This document shows, one piece after another, positions 1 through 5,970 of a DNA stretch of 5,970 nt (positions within the stretch are counted from its first letter, which is position 1; each line of letters begins with the position of its first letter). The DNA is taken from assembly GCA_036257595.1 (NCBI GenBank), contig DATAFF010000005.1, forward strand, positions 1 to 5,970, in the 5' to 3' direction. This DNA comes from DATAFF01 sp036257595. GTDB lineage: Bacteria; Pseudomonadota; Alphaproteobacteria; Rhizobiales; Aestuariivirgaceae. The notes beneath the pieces are model-generated. The model saw only the letters and a list, made by a program, of their open reading frames with translations, did no database searches and was not told where the DNA came from. The translations under genes and the position numbers were made by a program.

Positions 1-250
1 TGCGGCGGCGCTGGCCAATGGCGGCGGCATCGGGCTCGATCATGTGGCGGGGGCGATCATGTTCGTCCACACCATCCCGCTGCGCGGGCTGACGCCGGAT
101 GATTTCACCGAAGAGATCCGGCGCATCGTCGATCGCATCGAGACCTGGCAGCGGGTGGTCGAGGAGCTTCGCCATTCACGCGGGAGCGGGGCCGGCAACG
201 GACAGTCGGCGGCGGATTATGCCAATGGCGGCGCGGTGATCAGAGGTTAG
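1..250 (+). CDS. C-terminal part of a probable CesT/Tir-type type III secretion chaperone (5' end outside window)
   Basis: The reading frame is open from base 2 and ends at TAG 248-250, giving 82 visible residues; the N-terminus lies before the window. The pattern is that of CesT-family chaperone C-termini: a small glycine-rich turn followed by GLD (IGLDHVAG), a hydrophobic strand ending in a Pro-Leu pair (IMFVHTIPLRGL), then an amphipathic helix with acidic start and terminal Trp (TPDDFTEEIRRIVDRIETWQ). Family members are small acidic cytoplasmic dimers that bind the N-terminal region of one secreted substrate and keep it export-ready. A Gly/Ala/Asn-rich tail of about 25 residues follows the helix and looks flexible. 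The GTG at 44 is internal, not a start, because the family-like pattern already runs upstream of it. The next gene starts 11 bp downstream, as in chaperone-substrate operons. Family assignment is by pattern recognition on a fragment; another small cytoplasmic protein with a similar alpha/beta end is possible. Confidence 0.6.
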   Translation, partial: AAALANGGGIGLDHVAGAIMFVHTIPLRGLTPDDFTEEIRRIVDRIETWQRVVEELRHSRGSGAGNGQSAADYANGGAVIRG

Positions 251-257
251 GGGAGGA
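251..257 (+). promoter_or_regulatory. Shine-Dalgarno of the 725-residue protein gene
   Basis: The purine run GGGAGGA lies between the TAG of the chaperone-like gene and the ATG at 262, with five bases between GGAGG and the start codon. It is a near-ideal ribosome binding site and fixes the start at 262. An ATG at 257 reads only two codons before TGA and is not a competing start. The short gap leaves no room for a separate promoter, so the two genes are very likely co-transcribed. Confidence 0.8.
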
Positions 258-261
258 TGAG

Positions 262-2439
262 ATGACGTTTTCGGTGAAGCAGTTCGGCTCTCTACGCGGG
301 GACGGATTCATCGTTCCCGCCGATGAGGGCTTTCGTCTGAAAAGCGAAAAGGGGTGGAAAAGTCTCTCGCCTGAAGAGCGGGAATATTTTGGCAATAAGG
401 CGAGGGACGCTTTCGTCACTTACCTGAACAGGGAGTACGGCACCGCGATTGCTCAGCTCTATCAAGATGATCTTGGTCAGAACGGAAAACCGCTCGAAGC
501 ACGGCATGTTCGCTGGGTACTGAACGACATCGCCGAAAGAAAGCTGGCCAATGACCTCGCCGATCTGAACATGAGCATCGAGAAATTTCAGCTAAAGCCG
601 GCCGCTCCTCCTCCCCGTCGTGCAGAGGCAGATATCATTTGGGTTGGAAACGATGCGCCGAAGCAGGGATTCGTCCCCGAGCCGGTCCCTGAGGAACTTC
701 TTTACCTTGACGTTCCCTTGAATGAGAACGGGCAACCCTCGGAGCCAGTGGCCCTCGCCGGCAGGCAAGCGCTGACAGGTCATTTGCTCGAAGCGCCGTC
801 GGAGGGCGAACTTGAGCTCATGGGGAGAGGACCAGCCGCTTCTCCGGCGAGCGGTGTCGAGTGGCCAGCGGCGGAGCTGATCGATCTTTCGGGGATCGCA
901 CCGCCACCGGCGCCGGCCTACACGCGAGTGGAACAAAGCGGTGGGTCTTGGTTGAAAGATATCGCGTCGGGAAAAACGCCAGATCTAAAGCCGATCGCTC
1001 AACAGAACACGCCGCCGCAGCACGAGCTAACATTGAAGGAACCGGAACTCGTCATTTTCAGGCCTCCTGCCGCGACGAGCGCGGTGCCAGAGGCTGCTCC
1101 GCAAGCGGCACCACCGGTCGCAAAGCCGCCAGCGGCGGTACAGAATGCGCCTCCCCGGCAACCAAGGGGGATGAATCCAGCCTCTTTCGATCGCAGTAGA
1201 GCGCAGGCGCAATGGGATGGATCGAAACTGAAGCGTACGGACTCCAAGGGCAAGGAGCCTGAGGTCCCCCGGGCGGAGCCGAAACGCACGGATGCCGGCG
1301 GCGATCGTGCACCAGCGAAGATCATCCAGGATGCAGCGTGGAAAGATCTCAATCAGGTCTTCAAGGCCACGATCGATCATGTCGCCAAAGCGCAGGACGA
1401 GGCCGCCAAGCCTCTGCTCGGTAAGAGCAAGAAGAAAGCCCAGATCGAAGCTGCAGAAACCGAGGACAAATTCCGGCTCATCGGTGGCGAAAGGGCATTT
1501 GCCGAGCTCTTCGCGAAGCCGCCCAAGCTCGACGGTCTGGCGACTGCTCTCGCCAATTGCAACGTAAAGACCAAGAATCCGCTGTCGGTGTATTTCGACC
1601 TGCCAAAGATCATGGGAGGTACTCCCAAGACAGTTGACGGTCACGAGCAGGCCGAGCCCGGGAGGCACTGGCTGTTCAGGATGAGAAACGCGAAAACGAA
1701 GCTCGATGCGGAGCAGGTCATCAGGGAGATCGACGCCTTCATCGCGCAACTTGGAAAAGACATAGAGAAGATCGAAACGAAGATCGAAACACTGCCCCTC
1801 TCCAAAAATGAGCGGGATCGTTTCAGTGAGGTGATTGACCGACTTCATTCAATTCACCAGAACATTTGCGACAGGTCTTCGCCTCTCCGCGATCTCAAGA
1901 GGCGTTGCGTTGAAGTCCAGAAGGTGCTTCCAGAAGACCTTCCCCCCATCGGCCAGGGTCACCGCTATCTGGCCACTGTCGCCCTGACCGAACAGATGGG
2001 CATCTTCGACCTGCCTACCGCGACGTCGGACCTCGTGAATTTGGCCAATAGAATGTTGGTCGCCCACAATATGGTGCGCCGCCAGCTGAGCGAGGGCAAC
2101 CCATGGGAGGACATCTGTAACGATGCCGATCCGCAGATGAAGCCCATCCTGGAGGAGTATCGCAGGCTGCGGCTCGCCGGCATCGCAAAGCAGGTCAAAA
2201 GCGAGACTGGTGTGACAATGAATCTCGTCGACGGCAAGGACGGGGAAAAGATCTACTACTTCATGTCCGAAAACCGCACGGACGAACGACAAGCCGACTA
2301 TCTGCTGAGCACGATCGCGTTCTCAATGGGCGGCATCTATCGCGAACTTCTTCAAGTCTTCGGCTATGTGAAGTGGGACCTCGAAGACGTCTTGAAAGAA
2401 CAGGAAGAGCGCGCCAAAGAACAGGCGGCTACAGCTTGA
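262..2439 (+). CDS. Large modular protein of unknown function, candidate type III secreted effector
   Basis: I do not recognise this 725-residue protein. Visible layout: residues 1-30 polar, with no signal peptide; about 34-105 charged and helical (SLSPEEREYF, HVRWVLNDIAERK), a possible chaperone-binding or folded head; about 110-350 Pro/Ala-rich and low complexity (APPP near 115, densest at 268-300, then Lys/Arg/Glu-rich to 350), presumably disordered; about 351-725 mostly helical, with a likely coiled coil near 481-511 (IREIDAFIAQLGKDIEKIE) and a charged C-terminus. No transmembrane segment or known catalytic motif was seen. The start is set by the strong GGAGG at 252-256. It sits directly behind a CesT-like chaperone gene, so a secreted substrate is the natural inference; a structural or regulatory part of a secretion system is an alternative. 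Base composition is lower in G+C than the right-hand operon (32 of 60 at 301-360 versus 41 of 60 at 4741-4800). Its last 11 bases overlap the end of the opposing reductase gene. The CDS itself is certain; the function is not. Confidence 0.9.
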   Translation: MTFSVKQFGSLRGDGFIVPADEGFRLKSEKGWKSLSPEEREYFGNKARDAFVTYLNREYGTAIAQLYQDDLGQNGKPLEARHVRWVLNDIAERKLANDLADLNMSIEKFQLKPAAPPPRRAEADIIWVGNDAPKQGFVPEPVPEELLYLDVPLNENGQPSEPVALAGRQALTGHLLEAPSEGELELMGRGPAASPASGVEWPAAELIDLSGIAPPPAPAYTRVEQSGGSWLKDIASGKTPDLKPIAQQNTPPQHELTLKEPELVIFRPPAATSAVPEAAPQAAPPVAKPPAAVQNAPPRQPRGMNPASFDRSRAQAQWDGSKLKRTDSKGKEPEVPRAEPKRTDAGGDRAPAKIIQDAAWKDLNQVFKATIDHVAKAQDEAAKPLLGKSKKKAQIEAAETEDKFRLIGGERAFAELFAKPPKLDGLATALANCNVKTKNPLSVYFDLPKIMGGTPKTVDGHEQAEPGRHWLFRMRNAKTKLDAEQVIREIDAFIAQLGKDIEKIETKIETLPLSKNERDRFSEVIDRLHSIHQNICDRSSPLRDLKRRCVEVQKVLPEDLPPIGQGHRYLATVALTEQMGIFDLPTATSDLVNLANRMLVAHNMVRRQLSEGNPWEDICNDADPQMKPILEEYRRLRLAGIAKQVKSETGVTMNLVDGKDGEKIYYFMSENRTDERQADYLLSTIAFSMGGIYRELLQVFGYVKWDLEDVLKEQEERAKEQAATA

Positions 2440-3433
2440 GCACCAGCTTGCCGAAATTGCCGCCGCCATAGAGCTGACGCAGCACCGCCGGGAAGGCGTC
2501 GAGGCCGCCCTCCCGGACGTCCTCGCGGAATTTCAGCTTGCCGTCGCGATGCCAGCCAAGCAGCGCCGCGGTCGCTTCCTTGTACTGCCTGGCAAAGTCG
2601 AAGACGATGAAGCCCTGGACCCTGAGCCGCATGGTGAGGACGAAGCGCAGGTTCTTCGGCGCGGGCGGCGGCTCGGTGGCGTTATAGGCCGAGATCAGGC
2701 CGCACAGCGCCACCCGGCCGAACGGGTTCATCTGGGCGAGCACCGTGTCGAAGACGACGCCGCCGACATTCTCGAAATCGACATCGATGCCCTGCGGCGC
2801 CGCCCCCCTGAGCGCGCCCGCGAGATCGCCTCCCTTGTGATCGACAGCGGCATCGAAGCCGAGCTCGTTGGTGACGAAGGCGCATTTCTCCGGCCCGCCG
2901 GCAATGCCGACGGCGCGGGCTCCTTCTATCTTCGCGATCTGCCCGACCACCTGGCCGACGGCGCCGGAGGCCGCCGACACCACCACGGTCTCGCCGGGCT
3001 TGATACCGGCGACATGCTTCAGGCCGAAATAGGCGGTGTGGCCCGGCATGCCCAGGCCGCCGAGCCAGGTCGGCAGCGGCGCCTCCTTCTCATCGACCCT
3101 GAGGACGCCCTTGCCGTTGGAGATGGCATGGCTCTGGACGCCGAGCAGCCCGGTGACGGCATCGCCGACGGCGAATTTGGGATTGCGCGACAGCTCGACA
3201 TGGCCGGCCGCATAGGCGCGCATGACGTCGCCGATCGCCACCGGCTCGACATAGGAGCGGCCTTCGGCGATCCAGCCGCGCATCGCCGGATCGAGCGAGA
3301 CATAGGCGGTGCGCACCCGGATCTCGCCGTCCTGCGGCTCGGCCAGCGGCTCCTCGACAATGGCGAAATCATCGGCCGCGACCTCGCCAACCGGGCGCTT
3401 CTTCAGTCTCACAACACGATTGCTCGAGCTCAT
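2429..3433 (-). CDS. NADPH-dependent zinc-independent MDR oxidoreductase (CurA/YncB, LTB4DH-like)
   Basis: This 334-residue cytoplasmic enzyme is full length for the family, which reduces carbon-carbon double bonds of enones and related electrophiles with NADPH. Family hallmarks in order: LDPAMRGWI (47-55); MPGHTAYFGL (129-138) before the cofactor domain; the glycine-rich dinucleotide loop AASGAVGQVVGQIAK (154-168); GGPEKC (179-184), whose Lys is the usual contact to the NADPH 2'-phosphate; DVDFENVGG (217-225); RVQGFIVFDF (271-280); and a GKLVLKL end. Only two cysteines are present and no zinc ligands, so it is not a classical alcohol dehydrogenase. The ATG at 3433 is preceded by AGGAG; the open frame upstream is only the out-of-frame shadow of the transporter gene. 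It is the last gene of a three-gene unit, overlapping the DMT gene by 4 bp (ATGA). The substrate cannot be told from sequence. E. coli CurA is the closest named relative I can suggest, without claiming orthology. Confidence 0.92.
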   Translation of the reverse strand: MSSSNRVVRLKKRPVGEVAADDFAIVEEPLAEPQDGEIRVRTAYVSLDPAMRGWIAEGRSYVEPVAIGDVMRAYAAGHVELSRNPKFAVGDAVTGLLGVQSHAISNGKGVLRVDEKEAPLPTWLGGLGMPGHTAYFGLKHVAGIKPGETVVVSAASGAVGQVVGQIAKIEGARAVGIAGGPEKCAFVTNELGFDAAVDHKGGDLAGALRGAAPQGIDVDFENVGGVVFDTVLAQMNPFGRVALCGLISAYNATEPPPAPKNLRFVLTMRLRVQGFIVFDFARQYKEATAALLGWHRDGKLKFREDVREGGLDAFPAVLRQLYGGGNFGKLVLKL

Positions 3434-4365
3434 GCCACTCTCCTGTCCGGCCACGCCAGCACCCGCCCGCCCGAGGTCGCCAGCACCTGGATGACGATGG
3501 CGCTCATCACCACCACGCCGCCGATCAGCGTGCTGACCGGCGGCACCTCGTCGACCGCGACGAACGCCCAGACCGGCCCGAGCGTCGGCTCGACCAGCGC
3601 CAGCAGTGCAAGCTGCGCGGCCGGCACGCTGCGCGAGGCCAGGGTGAACAGGACGAGGCCCAGCGTCAATTGCACCGCGCCCATGAGGGTGACCCACATG
3701 TAATTGGTCCAGCCGATGGCGAGCTCGCCTGGTCCGAAGCTGTCGCGCAGCGGCGTCGGCGCCAGCAACATGATGAGGCACAACACGCAGAGGAAGAGGG
3801 CGTTCCAGATCAGCGCGGCGGTCATGTCGGTCTGCTGACCGTAGCGCAGCAGCACCGAATAGCAGGAGAAGCAGAAGGCCGAAAAGAGCGCGAGCAGCGT
3901 GCCGATGAAGCTGGTGTTGCCGAGACTGCCGGCGACCATGATGCCGAGCCCGATCAGCGCAATCGTCATCGCGCCGACGCTTGCCCAGCCGACCCGCTCA
4001 CCGAGCAGCCACCAGGCGAGAAAGGCGGCGCAGAAGGGCGAGATGCCGGTCATGAAAATGGACTGCGCCACCGTCGTGTAGAACAGCGACAGGACGAAGC
4101 AGAGCCCGGCCAGGCCGACCGCGATGCCGGCAACGACGCCGTTCAACCCGGCATGGCGGATCACCGCGAAGGCGCTGCGACCATGGGTCAGGGCCATCCA
4201 TGCGCCCATCAGGACGAGAACGGTGAGCGAGCGGTAGAGGACGATCTGCCAGCTGTCGATGCCGTCGGTGAGACGGACCAGGACGCCGCCCAGGCTCCAG
4301 CAGGTTGCCGCGGCGATCCCGAGGAGGATCCCGAAGCCATAGCCCGGCACGATGCGCCGCCGCAT
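3430..4365 (-). CDS. EamA/DMT-superfamily transporter, ten-TM inner-membrane permease
   Basis: The product has 311 residues, the usual length for bacterial EamA (DUF6-type) drug/metabolite transporters of the inner membrane. Ten hydrophobic segments can be read at about 10-30, 40-60, 73-95, 98-120, 126-146, 153-174, 184-202, 219-243, 248-271 and 278-296, as two five-helix repeats. The signature at the end of helix 4 is clear (SPFCAAFLAWWLLGERV, 109-125), and its counterpart in the second repeat is VEPTLGPVWAFVAVDEVPP (258-276), where the usual LGE has become VDE. The start ATG at 4365 has GGAGG eight bases upstream and shares one base with the stop of the preceding MFS gene (TGATG). The stop overlaps the start of the oxidoreductase gene (ATGA), so it is the middle gene of a coupled unit. 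DMT proteins export or import amino acids, metabolites or drugs; the substrate here is unknown. Confidence 0.92.
   Translation of the reverse strand: MRRRIVPGYGFGILLGIAAATCWSLGGVLVRLTDGIDSWQIVLYRSLTVLVLMGAWMALTHGRSAFAVIRHAGLNGVVAGIAVGLAGLCFVLSLFYTTVAQSIFMTGISPFCAAFLAWWLLGERVGWASVGAMTIALIGLGIMVAGSLGNTSFIGTLLALFSAFCFSCYSVLLRYGQQTDMTAALIWNALFLCVLCLIMLLAPTPLRDSFGPGELAIGWTNYMWVTLMGAVQLTLGLVLFTLASRSVPAAQLALLALVEPTLGPVWAFVAVDEVPPVSTLIGGVVVMSAIVIQVLATSGGRVLAWPDRRVA
3440..3444 (-). promoter_or_regulatory. Shine-Dalgarno of the MDR oxidoreductase gene
   Basis: Read on the minus strand this is AGGAG, six bases before the ATG at 3433, inside the last codons of the DMT transporter gene. It supports the start at 3433 rather than a longer product. 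Together with the ATGA stop/start overlap it indicates that translation restarts within the transporter message. Confidence 0.75.
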
Positions 4366-4387
4366 CAGAGATGCCTCCGCCTCTGAT
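4364..4387 (-). promoter_or_regulatory. Potential stem-loop with the DMT Shine-Dalgarno in its loop
   Basis: A perfect 7-bp inverted repeat (ATCAGAG at 4364-4370, CTCTGAT at 4381-4387) encloses ten bases. In the mRNA the loop carries GCGGAGGCAU, which holds the GGAGG ribosome binding site of the DMT gene, and the 3' arm contains the UGA stop of the MFS gene and the first two bases of the DMT AUG. Ribosomes finishing the MFS gene would have to melt the stem. This suits translational coupling, but a 7-bp repeat of this spacing can also arise by chance. Confidence 0.4.
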
Positions 4388-5543
4388 AATCTCTGGTAAT
4401 GATGGCAAGAAGGAACAGGACAAGAAAGAGAGCGAGCGACAGCGGCAACCCATGCGGCCCGAAGACGGCCATGGCGAAGCCGCCGACGGTGGCGCCGATC
4501 AGCGCTCCTATCCCCCACATCGCGGCAAAGGCGGCCGAGCCGGCGACCAGCTCGTCGCCACGGAAGCGGTCGCCAAGCTCGGCAAGGGCGACGCCGTAAA
4601 GGCCGTAGCCAGTCGAGCCGACGACCACCAGCACCGGCCACATGAGCCAGCTTCCCATGCAGAACGGCAGGATCAGCAGGCCGATGATGGTGGCGATGGC
4701 GCAGCCGGTCATCACCTGGCGCTTCGGATAAAGGTCGGCAAGCCAGCCGATGGGGAATTGCAGCAGGACGTTGCCGGCAACGAGCGCGGTCAGGGCGAGC
4801 GAAGCGGTCTCGATGTCGAGGCCGGTGCGCACGCCATAGACCGACAGGAGGGCGAGGGTCGCGGCATCGAACACCGCGAAAATGCCGACGGCGGCCAGCA
4901 GGATCGGCGCCTTGGGAATGAAGCTCCCGACCGAGGGGCGGTGCTCGTCGGGCCGGCGGTCGACCTTCGCCTCGCGCACCGAGGCGAGCGGCACCATGGC
5001 GATGAGGAGCACGGCGGCGCCGATCAGGAACGGCCACCAGCCCTCGACCCCGATGATGCTGATCAGCAAGGGGCCGCAGGCGAAGCTCGCGGAGAGGACG
5101 CTGGCATAGAGGGCGACGATCTTGCCGCGATGGCCGTCCTCGGCAAATCTGACGATCCAGGACTCGCTCAGCACGAAGAGCGTCGAGACGCTCATCCCCT
5201 GGAGGAGGCGGAGAACGAACCACCATTCGATCGACCACAGGATCTTGTAGGCGAGGACAATCAGGGCGGTGACGAAGGCGGCGCCGAGAATGACCGGCTT
5301 GACACCGAAGCGGCGGGCGAGCGGCGGGATCATCAAAGAGGAGGTCAGGATGCCGATCGGCGACATGGCGGCATTGAGGCCGATGATGTCGTCGGAATAG
5401 CCGCGCTCGGCCAGGATCAGCGACAGCAAGGGAAACATCAGGCCAAGCGCAAAGCCGAAAATGGCGATCGCGGCGACGGCGGCAATGAGGTTGCGCCAGG
5501 CGGGCGCGGAAACGCCCGGTTTCGTGGCCAATGTCCGATCCAT
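4365..5543 (-). CDS. MFS transporter, YcaD-like, twelve TM segments
   Basis: This is a 392-residue inner-membrane transporter, full length for a 12-helix major facilitator. Hydrophobic segments lie near 17-40, 52-74, 82-101, 104-126, 143-165, 169-188, 212-235, 247-270, 278-297, 302-322, 336-357 and 365-383, with a polar central loop (190-210). A degenerate motif A sits between helices 2 and 3 (PPLARRFGVKP, 73-83), and a better one between helices 8 and 9 (GWLADLYPKRQ, 266-276). RLLQGMSVSTLFVLSESWI (112-130) and FRGDELVAGSAAFAAMWG (327-344) resemble the YcaD branch, whose substrates are poorly known. The ATG at 5543 is the only sensible start: an in-frame TGA lies 33 bases upstream and the first helix begins near residue 17. 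Only a weak AGAAG precedes it, inside a hairpin. It is the first gene of the MFS-DMT-reductase unit and a paralogue of the truncated transporter beyond 5715. Ion-coupled export of a small molecule is likely. Confidence 0.92.
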   Translation of the reverse strand: MDRTLATKPGVSAPAWRNLIAAVAAIAIFGFALGLMFPLLSLILAERGYSDDIIGLNAAMSPIGILTSSLMIPPLARRFGVKPVILGAAFVTALIVLAYKILWSIEWWFVLRLLQGMSVSTLFVLSESWIVRFAEDGHRGKIVALYASVLSASFACGPLLISIIGVEGWWPFLIGAAVLLIAMVPLASVREAKVDRRPDEHRPSVGSFIPKAPILLAAVGIFAVFDAATLALLSVYGVRTGLDIETASLALTALVAGNVLLQFPIGWLADLYPKRQVMTGCAIATIIGLLILPFCMGSWLMWPVLVVVGSTGYGLYGVALAELGDRFRGDELVAGSAAFAAMWGIGALIGATVGGFAMAVFGPHGLPLSLALFLVLFLLAIITRDYQRRRHL

Positions 5544-5562
5544 GGCAGAGCTTCTGCCGTGG
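5540..5562 (-). promoter_or_regulatory. Potential hairpin overlapping the MFS start codon
   Basis: An inverted repeat directly at the start of the MFS gene has 6-bp perfect arms (GGCAGA 5544-5549, TCTGCC 5553-5558) around a 3-base loop, extended past one mismatch by CCA (5540-5542) and TGG (5560-5562). In the mRNA the start codon lies in the 3' arm and the only Shine-Dalgarno-like bases (AGAAG) lie in the 5' arm and loop. It could lower or regulate initiation. No experimental support, and short hairpins occur by chance. Confidence 0.35.
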
Positions 5563-5641
5563 CGGTTGATGGGACGTCAATAAGCGGCCCCGCAGGACAG
5601 ATATGCGAGGGTTATCTTGGGCGGGATGCAGTGGGCGTGTG

Positions 5642-5970
<329 letters not shown>

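Noticed and set aside
44..250. GTG at 44 as the start of a 68-residue small protein
   Set aside because: The frame is open back to the window edge and the chaperone-like pattern begins before the GTG; no ribosome binding site precedes it.
1027..1848. 273-codon minus-strand open frame inside the 725-residue gene
   Set aside because: No recognisable motif; the opposing frame has a strong ribosome binding site, coherent domain layout and operon position.
2432..2450. Direct repeat CAGCTTG at the convergent gene ends
   Set aside because: It arises from the repeated Lys-Leu codons of the oxidoreductase C-terminus (KLVLKL) and needs no other explanation.
2549..3703. 384-codon plus-strand open frame opposite the oxidoreductase
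   Set aside because: Composition is Asp/Arg/Gly/Ala/His-rich without motifs, and it lies antisense to a strongly supported enzyme gene; typical of G+C-rich DNA.
3434..3781. N-terminal extension of the oxidoreductase to about 450 residues
   Set aside because: The extension is low-complexity Arg/Ala/Gly sequence antiparallel to no family, overlaps the DMT gene out of frame, and the ATG at 3433 has its own AGGAG and the family's usual start.

Overview
The window looks like a chromosomal segment of a GC-rich alphaproteobacterium, possibly Hyphomicrobiales (Rhizobiales). That placement is an inference from high G+C coding sequence, tightly overlapping genes, the protein families present and GCCTACT-type heptamer repeats; no rRNA or marker gene confirms it.

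Layout. Left part (1-2439, + strand): the 3' end of a small gene whose C-terminus fits the CesT/Tir-type chaperone family of type III secretion, then, 11 bp further on behind a strong ribosome binding site, a 725-residue protein that I do not recognise. That protein has a helical N-terminal region, a long Pro/Ala-rich presumably disordered middle, and a helical, coiled-coil-containing C-terminal half. It has no signal peptide or membrane segment. A small CesT-like chaperone directly before a large modular protein is the classical arrangement of a chaperone and its secreted effector, so the 725-residue protein is a candidate new type III substrate. This is the most interesting item in the window.

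Right part (2429-5543, - strand): a compact three-gene transcription unit. In transcription order it is an MFS transporter (YcaD-like), an EamA/DMT-family transporter and a zinc-independent medium-chain NADPH-dependent oxidoreductase (CurA/YncB, leukotriene-B4-dehydrogenase-like). Stop and start codons overlap (TGATG, then ATGA), so translation is probably coupled. The operon converges on the 725-residue gene and their 3' ends overlap by 11 bp. A plausible but unproven joint role is reduction of a reactive enone or quinone-like compound combined with its export or import.

Far right (5544-5970): a 171-bp intergenic stretch with four exact tandem GCCTACT heptamers and degenerate inverted copies. 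Together they form a long imperfect stem-loop that may terminate the upstream gene. Next comes the C-terminal end of a second MFS transporter, a clear paralogue of the first. Two further small hairpins overlie start codons: one around the MFS start, and one at the MFS/DMT junction with the Shine-Dalgarno in its loop. Neither end of the window is a natural boundary; the first and last genes are both cut.
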